Of a stretch of 37,500 nt of DNA, positions 8,841 through 18,430 are shown piece by piece (within the stretch, counting starts at the first letter, position 1; the number at the start of each line of letters is the position of its first letter). Under the pieces are notes generated by a model. The model saw only the letters and a list, made by a program, of their open reading frames with translations. It was not told the DNA's origin and did no database searches. A program made the position numbers and the translations under genes. The stretch is taken from positions 1,958,548 to 1,996,047 of the forward strand of contig OZ026547.1 in assembly GCA_964020155.1 (NCBI GenBank). Direction: 5' to 3'. The DNA comes from Chondrilla cf. caribensis (taxonomy: Eukaryota > Porifera > Demospongiae > Chondrillida > Chondrillidae).

Positions 8841-9833
8841 TCACACAGATGCACTTGTAGTTGACACTGTTTTTACCGATTTCACTGAAAAGCTTTGAAG
8901 TGGTGAACGGTGGCAGGGGAACATCATAAACTTCTTCATTTCTTCACGCACTGCTTTCAGGTAAGCGACAGTGAGAAATGGAGTAGGATAGAGGGAAAGC
9001 AATGCAATAATAAAAGTACTGTAAATTATCGATACAGGTGTAGTTTGAACAGTGGTTAAGTACACAAGGATGCTGGTGATTGTGACAGTTATGGCTTTGA
9101 TTAAGCTGCCTGAGACCAAAAAGAGACTCAGTTTCACTATAGCTTTGTTATATTCATGATCTCCCGTGACACTATGCTTCTTGATATAGCAGAGGACAAC
9201 GAGTGGTAGAACAATGCATATAATGAGAGGCATCCAACAGCCAAAGGTGAGCACAAATGCTGTGAAGAACGTCCGAGCTCCAATAATCACTGTGGCATCA
9301 ACTGCAGGCAGACAGACCACACCCGAAATGTATTTTATCCCATAGAACTGAGGTACCTGGTACTGGAAGGTGAAAAGTAGGGGAACAGTCCATACAGCAA
9401 TTAGAGACAATACGATGTATAGCGGCCTAATGACATTCTTTCCATATCGCACAGTAATCATCACCATCGTGGTGAATGCCAGTACACCAAAAACTCTCGT
9501 CAGTGTGCCAATATTTGCCAGCCACCAATTGAAACGACAAAGAAGGAGTTGTGGAGGTTGGGCATCTGAGAACACAGTCACAAGAGCAATCAGAGATGGC
9601 AGAATGACAGTTCCACTTATCAGGAGTCCAGACGTTAAGGTGCTGATCAAGAGACATCTGAGTGCACTGTGGATGGTGCGGGCCATGCACAAGGCAATGA
9701 TGGTCGGAATGTTGAGAGCAAACGTCACTCCTCCCATTAGTGGGATCAGAACACCTAAGGCTGCGTAATCACCAGCACCATCCTGGGATTCCACTGCACT
9801 GCAGTTAACAGAGTTGTTGGAGCAGTTCTCCAT
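8841..9833 (-). CDS. Seven-transmembrane receptor 3 (rhodopsin-like GPCR)
   Basis: A single exon encodes 330 aa, starting MENCSNNSVNCS. It is the most divergent of the three intact copies: TM3 reads WWLANIGTLTRVFG, the second loop is CLPAVDATVIIGAR, and the TM6-TM7 loop is two residues longer (TTVQTTPVSII). The disulfide cysteines, VRYGKN and YPTPFLTVAYL are kept. The ATG at 9833 is chosen over an upstream in-frame GTG by comparison with receptor 1. A clean TATA box precedes it. Membrane receptor; ligand unknown. Confidence 0.85.
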   Translation of the reverse strand: MENCSNNSVNCSAVESQDGAGDYAALGVLIPLMGGVTFALNIPTIIALCMARTIHSALRCLLISTLTSGLLISGTVILPSLIALVTVFSDAQPPQLLLCRFNWWLANIGTLTRVFGVLAFTTMVMITVRYGKNVIRPLYIVLSLIAVWTVPLLFTFQYQVPQFYGIKYISGVVCLPAVDATVIIGARTFFTAFVLTFGCWMPLIICIVLPLVVLCYIKKHSVTGDHEYNKAIVKLSLFLVSGSLIKAITVTITSILVYLTTVQTTPVSIIYSTFIIALLSLYPTPFLTVAYLKAVREEMKKFMMFPCHRSPLQSFSVKSVKTVSTTSASV

Positions 9834-9909
9834 TGTACATAGTATGCCACCAATCACTTGTTATCACTGAAAACAGAGCAACCAGAGTGCACCTACAATT
9901 AAGTATGTT

Positions 9910-9920
9910 CCTTTTATACT
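9910..9920 (-). promoter_or_regulatory. TATA box of receptor 3
   Basis: AGTATAAAAGG on the minus strand is identical to that of receptor 1, about 80 nt upstream of the ATG. Confidence 0.6.
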
Positions 9921-9984
9921 AAAGACAAGGTAGGATGAAGAAACACTATATCGTAGTGTCTCTAACATATTCTGAAATAAGTCA

Positions 9985-10278
9985 TATGTATACTTTAAAC
10001 AATGGAACAGGTATGTGTATATGATATGTGTAATGTTCATAATGGAACAGATATGTATAATGTACATAATGGAACAGGTATGTGTATATGATATGTGTAA
10101 TGTTTATAATGGGACAGATATGTATAATGTTCATAATGGAACAGATATGTATAATGTTCATAATGGAACAGATATGTATAATGTTCACAATGGAACAGAT
10201 ATGTATGATGTTCATAATAGGACAGATATGTATAATGTTCACAATGGAACAGATATGTGTAATGGCCATAATGGAACA
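9985..10278. repeat. 27-bp minisatellite
   Basis: About ten units repeat, each of 27 bp with core ATAATGGAACAGATATGTAT. Because the unit is a multiple of three, several frames stay open on both strands (for example MYNVHNGTD repeats); I do not regard these as genes. Confidence 0.9.
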
Positions 10279-10317
10279 GACGGTGCGTTTATGACCAATG
10301 GTCATAAACGCACCGTC
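10279..10317. repeat. Perfect 39-bp palindrome
   Basis: The 19-base arm GACGGTGCGTTTATGACCA and its exact reverse complement are separated by a single base at 10298. It joins the 27-bp minisatellite to the truncated end of FReD-2, whose stop codon overlaps its last bases. Confidence 0.95.
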
Positions 10318-11146
10318 ATGGGTCATTCATGGTGAATGTGCGCCAAATGACTCCCTCCCAGTCATTTGGTGTTGTGTCATGATGGTAGATGCCATTCAGT
10401 TGTGAATTCATGCAGCCGTTGAACCACCATCCTCCCTTAGAGGCTTGGGCACAACTATAACCAGCCAAGTCATTGTCTCTGTCATGTGTGGAGAATGCCA
10501 TTCCATTGAGGTTGTCCCTTCCATTGCCAAACTGTATGCTGTCTTCTGCAGTTCCATGGTAACCTGCAACCTGTAGTCTGTACTTACTAACAGCATTTCC
10601 GACCATAAAGAAGTTGTAGTACGCATATTTCTTATCTCCTCGGAAATCAGCCATGTCAATTCTCATTTCAGTTCTGGCAGTTCTTGTAGTGAGACAGTGG
10701 ATCTTCTCCAGACCCAGCCACTGCTCACCCCAGACTGAACCAAAGCCCAAAACATAGTCTGCCCAACCTCTATTGAAATTCTCGGATCCATCCATTCTTC
10801 TCTGGAAGACGGTGTATTGGTTGTTGCAATAAACATTGAATGGTTTCTGGTTTGGACAGTGAGGGTCAATAGTGTAGACTCCATCTTGAGTACATCCTCT
10901 CTGATAGACCTCCTTACAGTCACGAGGCATGGGGTTTCCAGGGTTACCTGTGTGATGGGACAAAGAATCACGACTGGTTTTATCATCAGTAAAGAAACAC
11001 TACATCTGTGTGTACATACGTACACTGTATGCAGGCTAGTGTATAGTTGTATACAGTTAGTGTGTATTGTACTCACATTGTCCATATGCTGTAGTAGCTA
11101 GTAGAAGTATGGCAATAGTTGTTGATCCACAACTAAAGTTGATCAT
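10316..11146 (-). CDS. FReD-2, type 1 fibrinogen-related protein, C-terminally truncated
   Basis: Exon 1 is 11146-11077 (signal peptide, donor GTGAGT) and exon 2 is 10947-10316. The spliced 702 nt give 233 aa. The domain is normal through VIWRTFTMND and then stops, so the last ~13 residues (RSLKFAEMKLRARD in relatives) are missing. The break coincides with the 39-bp palindrome. The lost strand belongs to the core of the fibrinogen fold, so the protein may be unstable; the calcium-loop DRDND and the disulfide cysteines remain. It could be a recent pseudogene or a functional short form. Confidence 0.75.
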
Positions 11147-11233
11147 GTTCTTGTTCCTGAGCTTTAACATTCTCTGTAGTCAATATTCTCTTTCTCCTTG
11201 ATCTCTTATACTTGATGTTTCTGTAAGTGGTGT

Positions 11234-11243
11234 TCTTTTATAG
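11234..11243 (-). promoter_or_regulatory. TATA box of FReD-2
   Basis: TTCTATAAAA on the minus strand, about 90 nt before the ATG, in the shared FReD promoter. Confidence 0.6.
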
Positions 11244-11279
11244 AATTTGGTTTGAGAGTTGTGTTGCCATAGCAATAAC

Positions 11280-11615
11280 AATGAATCAAACTCATTGTAT
11301 TGGTGAACCTTAAACAATCCCATTACATCAGAATTTTTATCTAGAAGGATTAGAAATTCTGGGAATTTCTTCATATTATGATTAAAATCTGATGTCATTT
11401 GAATTTTGTCTTTTCTTCATACAACTAGGCCTAGAGTGGTAGTTTAAGGAACTGTGAATATTGTTGAACTTTGCTGTTCTTTTTACTCAAATCAGGGACA
11501 CTACCCAAAGGAGCGAATCTCATTTGTAAATTACTGAGTAAGCTTTGGAACAGGAACAGTTTATGATAACTATGAATAATGTTATGGTTAATTTGGGTCA
11601 CGGAAAGGGAAAATA
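11280..11615. repeat. FReD upstream block X, copy 1
   Basis: This noncoding block (ATTGTATTGGTGAACCT … AAAATCTGATGT … ACACTACCCAAAGGAG … AACAGTTTATGATAACTATG) recurs at about 20760-21115, 22165-22410, 23815-24180 and 25800-26150, showing that the duplication unit extends well upstream of the promoter. Confidence 0.8.
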
Positions 11616-11635
11616 CATTGCTTAGTACAGATACC

Positions 11636-11930
11636 CTGGTTAGTAAACACTCCTGATTACTACACACTCCTGGTTTGTACATACACATTCCTTGTTAGTA
11701 CACACTCCTGGTTAGTGCACAATCCTGGTTTGTACACATTCCTTGTTAGTACACACTCCTGGTTAGTACACACTCCTGGTTAGTACACACTACTGGTTAG
11801 TGTACACTCCTGGTTAGTACACACTCCTTGTTTGTACACATTCCTTGTTAGCACACACTCCTGGTTAGCACACGCTCCTGGTTAGCACATACTCCTGGTT
11901 TGTACACACTCCTGCAGGTTAGTGCACCAG
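11636..11930. repeat. 17-bp minisatellite, array 1
   Basis: The 17-base unit CACACTCCTGGTTAGTA is tandemly repeated with variants (TTTGTA, GCACA). It directly follows block X, as at two other loci. Confidence 0.9.
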
Positions 11931-12004
11931 TATAGAAATCCACCGAACCGATTAATCCACCTTATTCGTAAAATTTTGAAGGTTAATTGGTGTACTATAC
12001 CAAT

Positions 12005-12115
12005 ATTTACATAATTGGACCCGACAATTGTCCTGCATTGAAGTTGTATGGTTGTAGACTGTTCATCGCAGTTTCATTGTAGCCAACAGATGTGATCTGT
12101 AAATCTTATGCAGTA
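12005..12115 (-). pseudogene. FReD relic fragment cut by a (CA)n run
   Basis: In one minus-strand frame the peptide reads DLQITSVGYNETAMNSLQ…, matching the YRLQVAGYNGTAGDS segment of the domain and the following loop. No other part of the domain is present. The (CA)n microsatellite starts about 30 bp to its right. The match is short and diverged. Confidence 0.45.
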
Positions 12116-12139
12116 TGTACTGCATGTATTCACACGTGC

Positions 12140-12145
<6 letters not shown>

Positions 12146-12178
<33 letters not shown>

Positions 12179-12222
12179 ACACACACACACATACACACAC
12201 ACACACACACACACAGTCACAC

Positions 12223-12284
<62 letters not shown>
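12146..12284. repeat. (CA)n microsatellite
   Basis: A long, slightly interrupted CA tract. Histidine/threonine or cysteine/valine frames across it are artefacts. Confidence 0.95.
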
Positions 12285-12286
<2 letters not shown>

Positions 12287-12515
12287 CATCTATCTCTCAT
12301 CTGTAAGCATTATCCAGTATGTACTGTGTTATATATACATGTGGTCTTTACATATGTACTCTACAGTGTGATCTGTGCCACACATGAGGTCTATGTGTAC
12401 TGTACTGTACTGTCATTGTTTTTACTTGGACGCTAGCATGAAATTGTTGTATACATGTATATTATGCTTATACATGGTATCATTTCTATGGTAGCACATA
12501 AGGACTGTGTTTTGT

Positions 12516-12570
12516 AATTATCTATTCTATATCTCTGAGTTTGGTTATGGTTGGTTATGAATAGATAATT
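12516..12570. repeat. Short inverted repeat in FReD 3' flank
   Basis: TAATTATCTATTC and GAATAGATAATTA face each other across about 29 bases. The right arm is also part of the normal downstream block of FReD copies (compare 13538). Confidence 0.6.
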
Positions 12571-12630
12571 ACAATGATACCATTATATTATACATTGTTA
12601 CCATGGTAACATAGTCGGACTATGTTCTGA

Positions 12631-12813
12631 CTAGTCTCTATCTCTGAGTTTCATCTCATCAAACTGCCATGCAGGGAGCAATGAGGAGTATAATTGTGAG
12701 TGTGTCCCGACAGTCTCCTTCATAATATGCTCTTGGTGTTGTGTTGTGATGCTAGATGCTGTTCAGTTGTGAGTTCGTGCATTGATTGTACTGCCATCCT
12801 CCCAAGTGTACAC
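12631..12813 (-). pseudogene. FReD fragment (C-terminal ~60 codons)
   Basis: The minus strand carries the normal end of a type 1 domain (SQLN, HHNTTPRAY-like, and a degraded …ETQR-RD before TAG at 12631), with frame damage around 12670-12710. Upstream homology (WQYNQC) ends where the TTAA-flanked element begins at 12816. Not functional. Confidence 0.75.
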
Positions 12814-12819
12814 TGTTAA

Positions 12820-13112
12820 TAAGGGATTTTTGACCAGAATCGATAATATTCATTTCTTTGCCAATGTGCTAGAAGGCCTTTTCGGAGAATATCACTCCTC
12901 ATCAGTAGATAATAATCCACTACTTGTACTACACTGAACCCTACGGACAACGACCTGATAGGCTAAAAAGCCCAGTCAATACTCTGCCTAGCTGAGATTG
13001 ACTACTCAGAACATTGCCCAGTGCTACTGATGAGGAGTGGTATTCTCCGAAAAGGCCTTCTAGCACATTGGCAAAGAAATGAATATTACCGATTCTGGTC
13101 AAAAATCCCTTA
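12820..13112. mobile_element. MITE with 89-bp inverted repeats, TTAA target duplication
   Basis: A 293-bp element has 89-bp terminal inverted repeats beginning TAAGGGATTTTTGACC; the arms differ at only two positions. TTAA lies directly outside both ends (12816-12819 and 13113-13116), the target duplication of piggyBac-type transposons, although the terminus does not begin CCC. No coding capacity. It sits in the FReD fragment ending at 12813, so it inserted into a FReD copy. Confidence 0.8.
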
Positions 13113-13116
13113 TTAA

Positions 13117-13277
13117 CCACTGTACTTTCTACCGAGGACTATTTTTGATGCCTAGAAGATAACCACGGAAACGTGGAAGATAAGCCTTGCCCTGTTTGGG
13201 AAGAATCGAAGATTTCACGGCCAAGCGGCGACTTTTACGTAGGGTGTTAAAGTCGGTAGATAATAATCCACTACTTG
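13117..13277. other. Unclassified insert beside the TTAA element
   Basis: The stretch has an internal inverted pair (TCTACCGA … TCGGTAGA). It is followed by GTAGATAATAATCCACTACTTGTA, a string that also occurs inside the neighbouring element (from about 12904). No reading frame of note. Confidence 0.4.
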
Positions 13278-13420
13278 TAAGTGTACACTGTGTTGTGCAT
13301 GATACCTGTACATTCTGGACAGTACAGAGTATACCATGTATTATATGTACATAATATCTGACATATTGTACGATACACTTATAATAGTAATGGTACTATT
13401 TGAGGTTACGTACATACGTA
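13278..13420. repeat. Degenerate copy of the 41-bp minisatellite
   Basis: One or two decayed units (GTGTACACTGTGTTGTGCAT, CTGTACATTCTGGACAGTAC) are followed by the shared array end TAATGGTACTATTTGAGGTTA. Confidence 0.65.
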
Positions 13421-13615
13421 CATACATGTATGTATTGTTAGGAATTAATTTGAGTATTAACTGAACAGTGAATTAATGTCTCAATTACTAGCTCCATTCA
13501 TATTGAATCAATTATTTGAATATTATGAGAATGTCTTGATTATGAATAGATAATTACAATGATACCATTAAAGTATACATTGTTACCATGGTATCATAGT
13601 AGGACTATGTTCTCA

Positions 13616-13747
13616 CTAGTCTCTAGCTCTGAGTTTCATTTCAGCAAACTTCAGTGAGCGATCACTTGTAGTGAATGTGTTTCAAAGCACAGCCTCGTAT
13701 TCTCTTGGTGTTGTGTTATGATGGTAGATGCCATTCAGTTGTGAAGG
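13616..13747 (-). pseudogene. FReD fragment (C-terminal ~44 codons) with a nonsense codon
   Basis: The minus strand reads SQLNGIYHHNTTPREYEAVL, then an in-frame TGA where relatives have Trp, then NTFTTSDRSLKFAEMKLRARD and the normal TAG at 13616. Homology starts abruptly at about 13747. A dead duplicate most like FReD-8. Confidence 0.85.
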
Positions 13748-13749
13748 AT

Positions 13750-14122
13750 GCATGCATTTTACTACAATATGTGCAAGGTGCAATTATAAGCTATCCATAT
13801 AGACTATATAAAGCTATAAATATAGACTATATAAATTCTTAGCCCATGTACGCCATGTCAACCAGTACTGATAGTAACAAACTCTGATATAAGGTACAGA
13901 TATGGTGTGTCCTTCAAGGTACTCACTTAGCAAGTTGGACACTATATACAGTACAACTTAGTAACTATATAGGTTAGTACATACTTCTGGTTAGTGAGTA
14001 CACCTCAGTCATGATCAGCCCCTAGCTCATATATATACACTATGTCAACCGTAGGTAACGTAAGTAAGTAACTTTGATAAAAAAATACAGATTTGGTGTG
14101 CTTTTTAAGGTACTTATTAAGC
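13750..14122. repeat. Spacer block Z, copy 1
   Basis: This noncoding block (ATGTCAACCAGTACTGATAGTA, GGTACAGATWTGGTGTGTCC, GTACATACTTCTGGTTAGTGAG) recurs at 18225-18890, where it is interrupted by a 299-bp insertion. It therefore serves as the empty-site reference for that insertion. Confidence 0.75.
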
Positions 14123-14269
14123 ATTGTTAAGTCAGTATCCATAATTCCAACCAAAAAGCAATTGAATAAAAAGTTGACGTTTCGGCTACTATACTGTAAC
14201 CTTCATGAGAACATGCAAACAAACACAAAAACATGTTATTGTTGGAATTATGGATACTGACTTGACAAT
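14123..14269. mobile_element. 147-bp MITE-like foldback
   Basis: The 29-bp end arms (ATTGTTAAGTCAGTATCC…) match each other's reverse complement with one mismatch. No protein. The loop includes GACGTTTCGGCTAC. The target duplication is not clear. Confidence 0.65.
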
Positions 14270-14869
14270 GAACAACAGCCAGCCATGATCGTCCCTTCGC
14301 GAGTACATATTAAACATGTTTGACTGTACATTGCCATATATTAAGCATAATAATTGAATGATATAGTTATATCCTGTCTGTTGACCTGTGGTACATGGCT
14401 CATGTACACACAGTTTGATACACCCCACAACAGGGTACAAATCCCTACTGTGGTACATACAGTTGAGTCTGGATAAGTAAGTAACTATGAGTTTGATCTT
14501 TCTTTTCAGGGTTAGAGTTTGCAGTTTCCACCTGATATCTTCGAGGCAAACAGACTGGACCACATTCTGATCTGTGTACTAGCATTGAGTTATACGGAAA
14601 TTCCTGTAATGAGAATTCGACTTACTCAAACTATTTTATGTGGACTTGCATGGGATTTCGGCAGGGGATAATGAGACAGGTCGATATAAGCAGAATTTAG
14701 AGGCATGCGAGTTCAACTTAAGTGGATTTACATGATTATAGATTGCTGCAGCACTCTGTATGTAGGGATTATTCAAAAATATGTGAATGTTTGGTAATGA
14801 ATAGAAATTTACATTATTCTATTATAGTATGCATTGTTCCCATGGTTACACAGTAGAATCGTGTTCTGA
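14270..14869. other. Spacer, no gene seen
   Basis: No coding or RNA signal is recognised. The right end is the shared FReD downstream block. Confidence 0.5.
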
Positions 14870-15027
14870 CTAGTCTCTAGCTCTGAGTTTCACTTCGGCA
14901 AACTTCAGTGAGCGCTTGTAACCAGGGAATGTGTACCAATAGACTGCCTCAGAAGCAATTGGTGTTGTGTCATTGTAGATTCCATTCAGTTGTGAAGACA
15001 TACAGGCGTCAGACATCTGGTACCATT
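14870..15027 (-). pseudogene. FReD fragment (C-terminal ~49 codons)
   Basis: The minus strand reads ACMSSQLNGIYNDTTPIAS, then YWYTFPGYKRSLKFAEVKLRARD and TAG at 14870. Upstream of the KKWYQM codons the domain is replaced by CCTTGACCTGACTGGTGAGT, the flank of the 41-bp minisatellite. The frame is intact but the fragment has no start, signal peptide or domain core. Confidence 0.85.
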
Positions 15028-15029
15028 TC

Positions 15030-15360
15030 TTGACCTTGACCTGACTGGTGAGTGAGAGGGTGGGATCTGTACATACTGTACAGTGTGTACTGTGTTGTTC
15101 ATGAGATCTATACATACTGTACAGTATATACTGTGTTGTACATGAGATCTGTACATGCTGTACAGTGCGTGTGTACTGTGTTGTACATAAGATCTGTACA
15201 TACTGTACAGTGTACACTGCATGTGTTGTATGCATGAGATTTGTTCATAATGAACAGTGTATACTGCGTTGTAGAAGAAATCTGTACATATGGTACAGTA
15301 CAGAGTATGGAATGTGTTATATGTACGTGATTTCTGTACATATTGTACAGTAAATAGTAA
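15030..15360. repeat. 41-bp minisatellite, array 2, with its flanks
   Basis: The left flank TTGACCTTGACCTGACTGG and GAGTGAGAGGGTGGG is followed by about five or six units of the GATCTGTACATACTGTACAG type. The right end is TAATGGTACTGTTTGAGGTTA. It lies about 200 bp beyond the stop codon of FReD-6. Confidence 0.85.
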
Positions 15361-15558
15361 TGGTACTGTTTGAGGTTATATACTTGATGTATAAACTTTT
15401 ATGGTATCAATTTTGGGTAGTACCACTCAATGAACATCTCCATATATACTCCATTAAATCAGTTATTCAATAATATGTGAATGTTTTAGTTAAAATTATG
15501 TTATTCTGTTATAGAGTATGTATTGTTCCCATGGTTACACGGTAGGACTGTGTTTTAA

Positions 15559-16414
15559 CTAGTCTCTGGGTCTGAGTTTCATTTCAGCGAACTTCAGTGA
15601 GCGATAACGATGAGTGAATGTGTACCAAGAGACTGACTCCCAGCCACTTGGTGCTGTGTCATGCTGGTAGATGCCGTTTAGTTGTGAATGTGTGCAGCTG
15701 TTGAACCACCATCCTCCCTTAGAGCCTTGTGCACAGTTACCAGCCCACAAGTCATTGTCTCTGTCATGTGTGGTGAATGCCATTCCATTGAGGTTCTCTG
15801 TACCACTGCCATACTGTATGCTGTCTCCGGCAGTTCCGCTGTAGCCTGCAACCTGTAGCTTGTACTTACTAGCAGCATTCCCAACCATAAAGAAGTTGTA
15901 GTAGGCGTATTTCTTATCTCCTCGGAAATCAGCCATGTCGATTCTCATTTCAATCCTGGCAGTTCTTGTAGTGAGACAGTGGATCTTCTCCAGACCCAGC
16001 CACTGCTCACCCCAGACTGAACCGAAACCCGATACATAGCTATCCCAACCTCTAGTGAAATTCACTGATCCATCCATTCTTCTCTGGAAGACGGTGTATT
16101 GGTTGTTGCAATATACTTGGAATGGTTTCTGGTTTGGACAGTGAGGGTCAATAGTGTAGACTCCATCTTGAGTACATTTTCTCTGATGGACCTCCTTACA
16201 GTCACGAGGTATGGGGTCTCCAGGGTTACCTGTATGTTTGGACGAATAATCATATCAAATGTTTGTATCATGTCATTGAAAAAGTACTACACCTGTGTGT
16301 ACATATGTATACAGGCTCTCACTATCCTTTACATATGTACTCACATTGTCCATATACTGTAGTAACTAATAGAAGTATGGCAATAGTTGTTGATCCACAA
16401 CTAAAGTTGATCAT
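15559..16414 (-). CDS. FReD-6, secreted fibrinogen-related protein, type 1, intact
   Basis: Exon 1 is 16414-16345 (MINFSCGSTTIAILLLVTTVYGQ, signal peptide, donor GTGAGT). Exon 2 is 16229-15559, entered after CATACAG. The spliced 741 nt give 246 aa. One fibrinogen C-terminal domain has the type 1 CNNQYTVFQRRMDGS form. The DRDND calcium-like loop and the WWFNSCTHSQLNG segment are present. The loop after GTAGDS (IQYGSGTEN) is two residues shorter than in FReD-1. The CKEVYQRGC motif of relatives is CKEVHQRKC here. The leader is slightly diverged (GAATACGAACATG). A secreted recognition protein is inferred. Confidence 0.88.
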
Positions 16415-16490
16415 GTTCGTATTCCGGAGTTGTAGCATTCTCTGTAGTCAGTATTCTCATTCTCCTTAATCTCACTTGTTTCTGTGGTGC

Positions 16491-16500
16491 TTTTATAGCA
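16491..16500 (-). promoter_or_regulatory. TATA box of FReD-6
   Basis: TGCTATAAAA lies on the minus strand about 77-86 nt before the ATG. The leader is shorter than in the other copies. Confidence 0.6.
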
Positions 16501-16509
16501 TTGGTTTGT

Positions 16510-17170
16510 GGGTGTGTACAGGTGGGAGGTGTGTTGTCATGACAGTATGTCAGTTGTCATGGTATTATCATCACACCACATCATCAGTCATGAATACAGG
16601 CTTTTGCAACCAATTATATGTCAAATCAAGTAGTTATGTCTCGAGAAATATATTAATTGACGTATGTCAGACTTCTTAATGTGTTTATGTCTCCTCTAAT
16701 GTTGTTATTGTATTTTGTATAGTTTCTGTTTGTGTGAGTGGAGTCTTGTGACATTCCAAAGTCTGTACCTCCTGTCTCCTAAGCAGTATGTATGTATGTG
16801 AGTAATGATACATGTGTTCACTGTACATGTATGAGTACTGTAATGTATGTATTTCATGTACTGTAGTGGTGTGTGTATGGAAACTGGGTTTGTATGAAGT
16901 GTATTATTGCTATGACCATGATAATTTGTAAGAATGTTTGCTTCCAGTTTCAATGATATTCATATCCTTCCATCCACTCACATGCAAATGCAGAACTCAT
17001 GAAGGGTATACACTGCACCATTGATATAAAAGAATTACACTCTCAATAGTTTGTATACTAGAATATGTTAATCGTATAATATGTTCTCATTGCTTATAAT
17101 ATTACTCCAGCCACACTTAGTATCACGAGTGTTTTATTGTAATTCTTCACGCCGGGATTGTTGTTTTTGT
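16510..17170. other. Spacer, no gene seen
   Basis: It contains sequence (TGTACATGTATGAGTACTGTAATGTA … TTCATGTACTGTAGTGGT) that recurs at about 28935-28995 upstream of the USO1 fragment, so it is a dispersed noncoding repeat. No gene. Confidence 0.5.
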
Positions 17171-17171
17171 G

Positions 17172-17808
17172 TTAGTCATGAAGTCGTAGCTTCATTTCAG
17201 TGAACTTCATGGCATTTTGTTTTCTATGAGTTAAAGGATGCCAATACATAGTCCCTCAATTACTTGTACCAGAACAATAGCATCCATTGTGGTTGGAATA
17301 TTTGCATCTCTTGTACCACTGTCCTCCTCAAAGTGAGGTACGTATTAGCACTGGTCCCACTCCACTTATCATTGTCTCTATCTTTAGTAGTAAACTGCAT
17401 GCCATTATGATAGGTTAGCATATCCTGGACAGTTCTGGTCCAATTGTGGTACCCTACATCAAATAATGTAGTAAGTACTAGGACATTGGAGAAATCATAT
17501 ATAATGAGCGTGTCTGTAGTTCCCAACAAAATCGTAAAATTGGCTCTTTGTTCTATTCTCAGTACAGCATCCAGTTCATCTGTAGTATAGAGTAGTCGCT
17601 ATATGTGAGGTCCCACATGAATGTATGCAGTTGTGTAGTGAGTGACATCCTACACATTACATACATCTGATGTGTATAATATAATGTTCCAGACATTGAG
17701 ATACATACTGTATGTAATTGAGTGTATATTGTACTCACATTGTCCATATGCTGTAGTATCTAGTAGAAGTATGGCAATAGTTGTTGATCCACGACTAAAG
17801 TTGATCAT
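17172..17808 (-). pseudogene. FReD-7 pseudogene, type 2-like
   Basis: Exon 1 (17808-17739) is intact, with a signal peptide and a GTGAGT donor. Downstream only the second half of a domain remains: a decayed YHNWTRTVQDMLTYHNGMQF (similar to the AGDSLTYHNGMQF of FReD-9), TKDRDNDKW, then a frameshift before WYKRCKYSNHNG and an in-frame stop before KFTEMKLRLHD and TAA. The first ~110 residues of the domain are deleted or unrecognisable. Not functional as a FReD. Confidence 0.8.
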
Positions 17809-17893
17809 ATTCTTGTTCCTGAACTGTAACGTTCTCTGCTGTCTTTCTCCTTGATCTCTCTTACTTGTTGTTTCTGTGGGTTGAGTGGTGTTC

Positions 17894-17903
17894 TTTTATA
17901 GCA
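17894..17903 (-). promoter_or_regulatory. TATA box of the FReD-7 pseudogene
   Basis: TGCTATAAAA on the minus strand in a well-preserved copy of the FReD promoter, so transcription may persist although the coding part is broken. Confidence 0.55.
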
Positions 17904-18430
17904 TCGGTTAGTGGGTGTGTACGTGTGGGAGTTGTGTTACCATGACATTATTTCGGTTGCCTTAGTAACACACATGATATCACCCTTCTTTCTGAGGGAA
18001 TAACAGGTGTGTGTTGTGTTTTCAGAAATTGAATTTTATTGTATTCTGTGTCTTCAATTTTCCTTTGATGTGTGAATTGAGTGAGATTTAATACAGACAG
18101 TGATTATGTATGTGGGAATGGAGCATAATAATTGCTCAATAATTATATTAACTATGTAATACACTACAATAATATGCGTATAATAATAATATTATAGACA
18201 TACACAGACATGCAGTGACTACAGTATGTGCAAAGTGCAGTTATAAATTATTAGATTAGATTAAATTATATAGAATATAATTTCTTAACCCATGTGTACA
18301 CTATGTCAACCAGTACTGATAGTAAGTACCTCTAATAAGAGGTACAGATTTGGTGTGTCCTTCAAGGCACTTACTGTACTAAGCAAGTTGGATGACATAT
18401 ACAGTACAACTTGGTTAGTAAGTATAGGTT

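Noticed and set aside
10015..10335. Long open frames on both strands encoding 9-residue repeats (MYNVHNGTD)
   Set aside because: The minisatellite unit is 27 bp, so frames stay open by arithmetic. There is no promoter, and composition follows the repeat.
12074..12436. Poly-HT and poly-CV frames over (CA)n runs, also at 26.5, 30.2 and 31.8 kb
   Set aside because: Low-complexity dinucleotide repeats; not genes.
14189..14563. Minus-strand 124-codon open frame
   Set aside because: It starts inside a foldback element, has no recognisable domain, and its composition looks like spacer.
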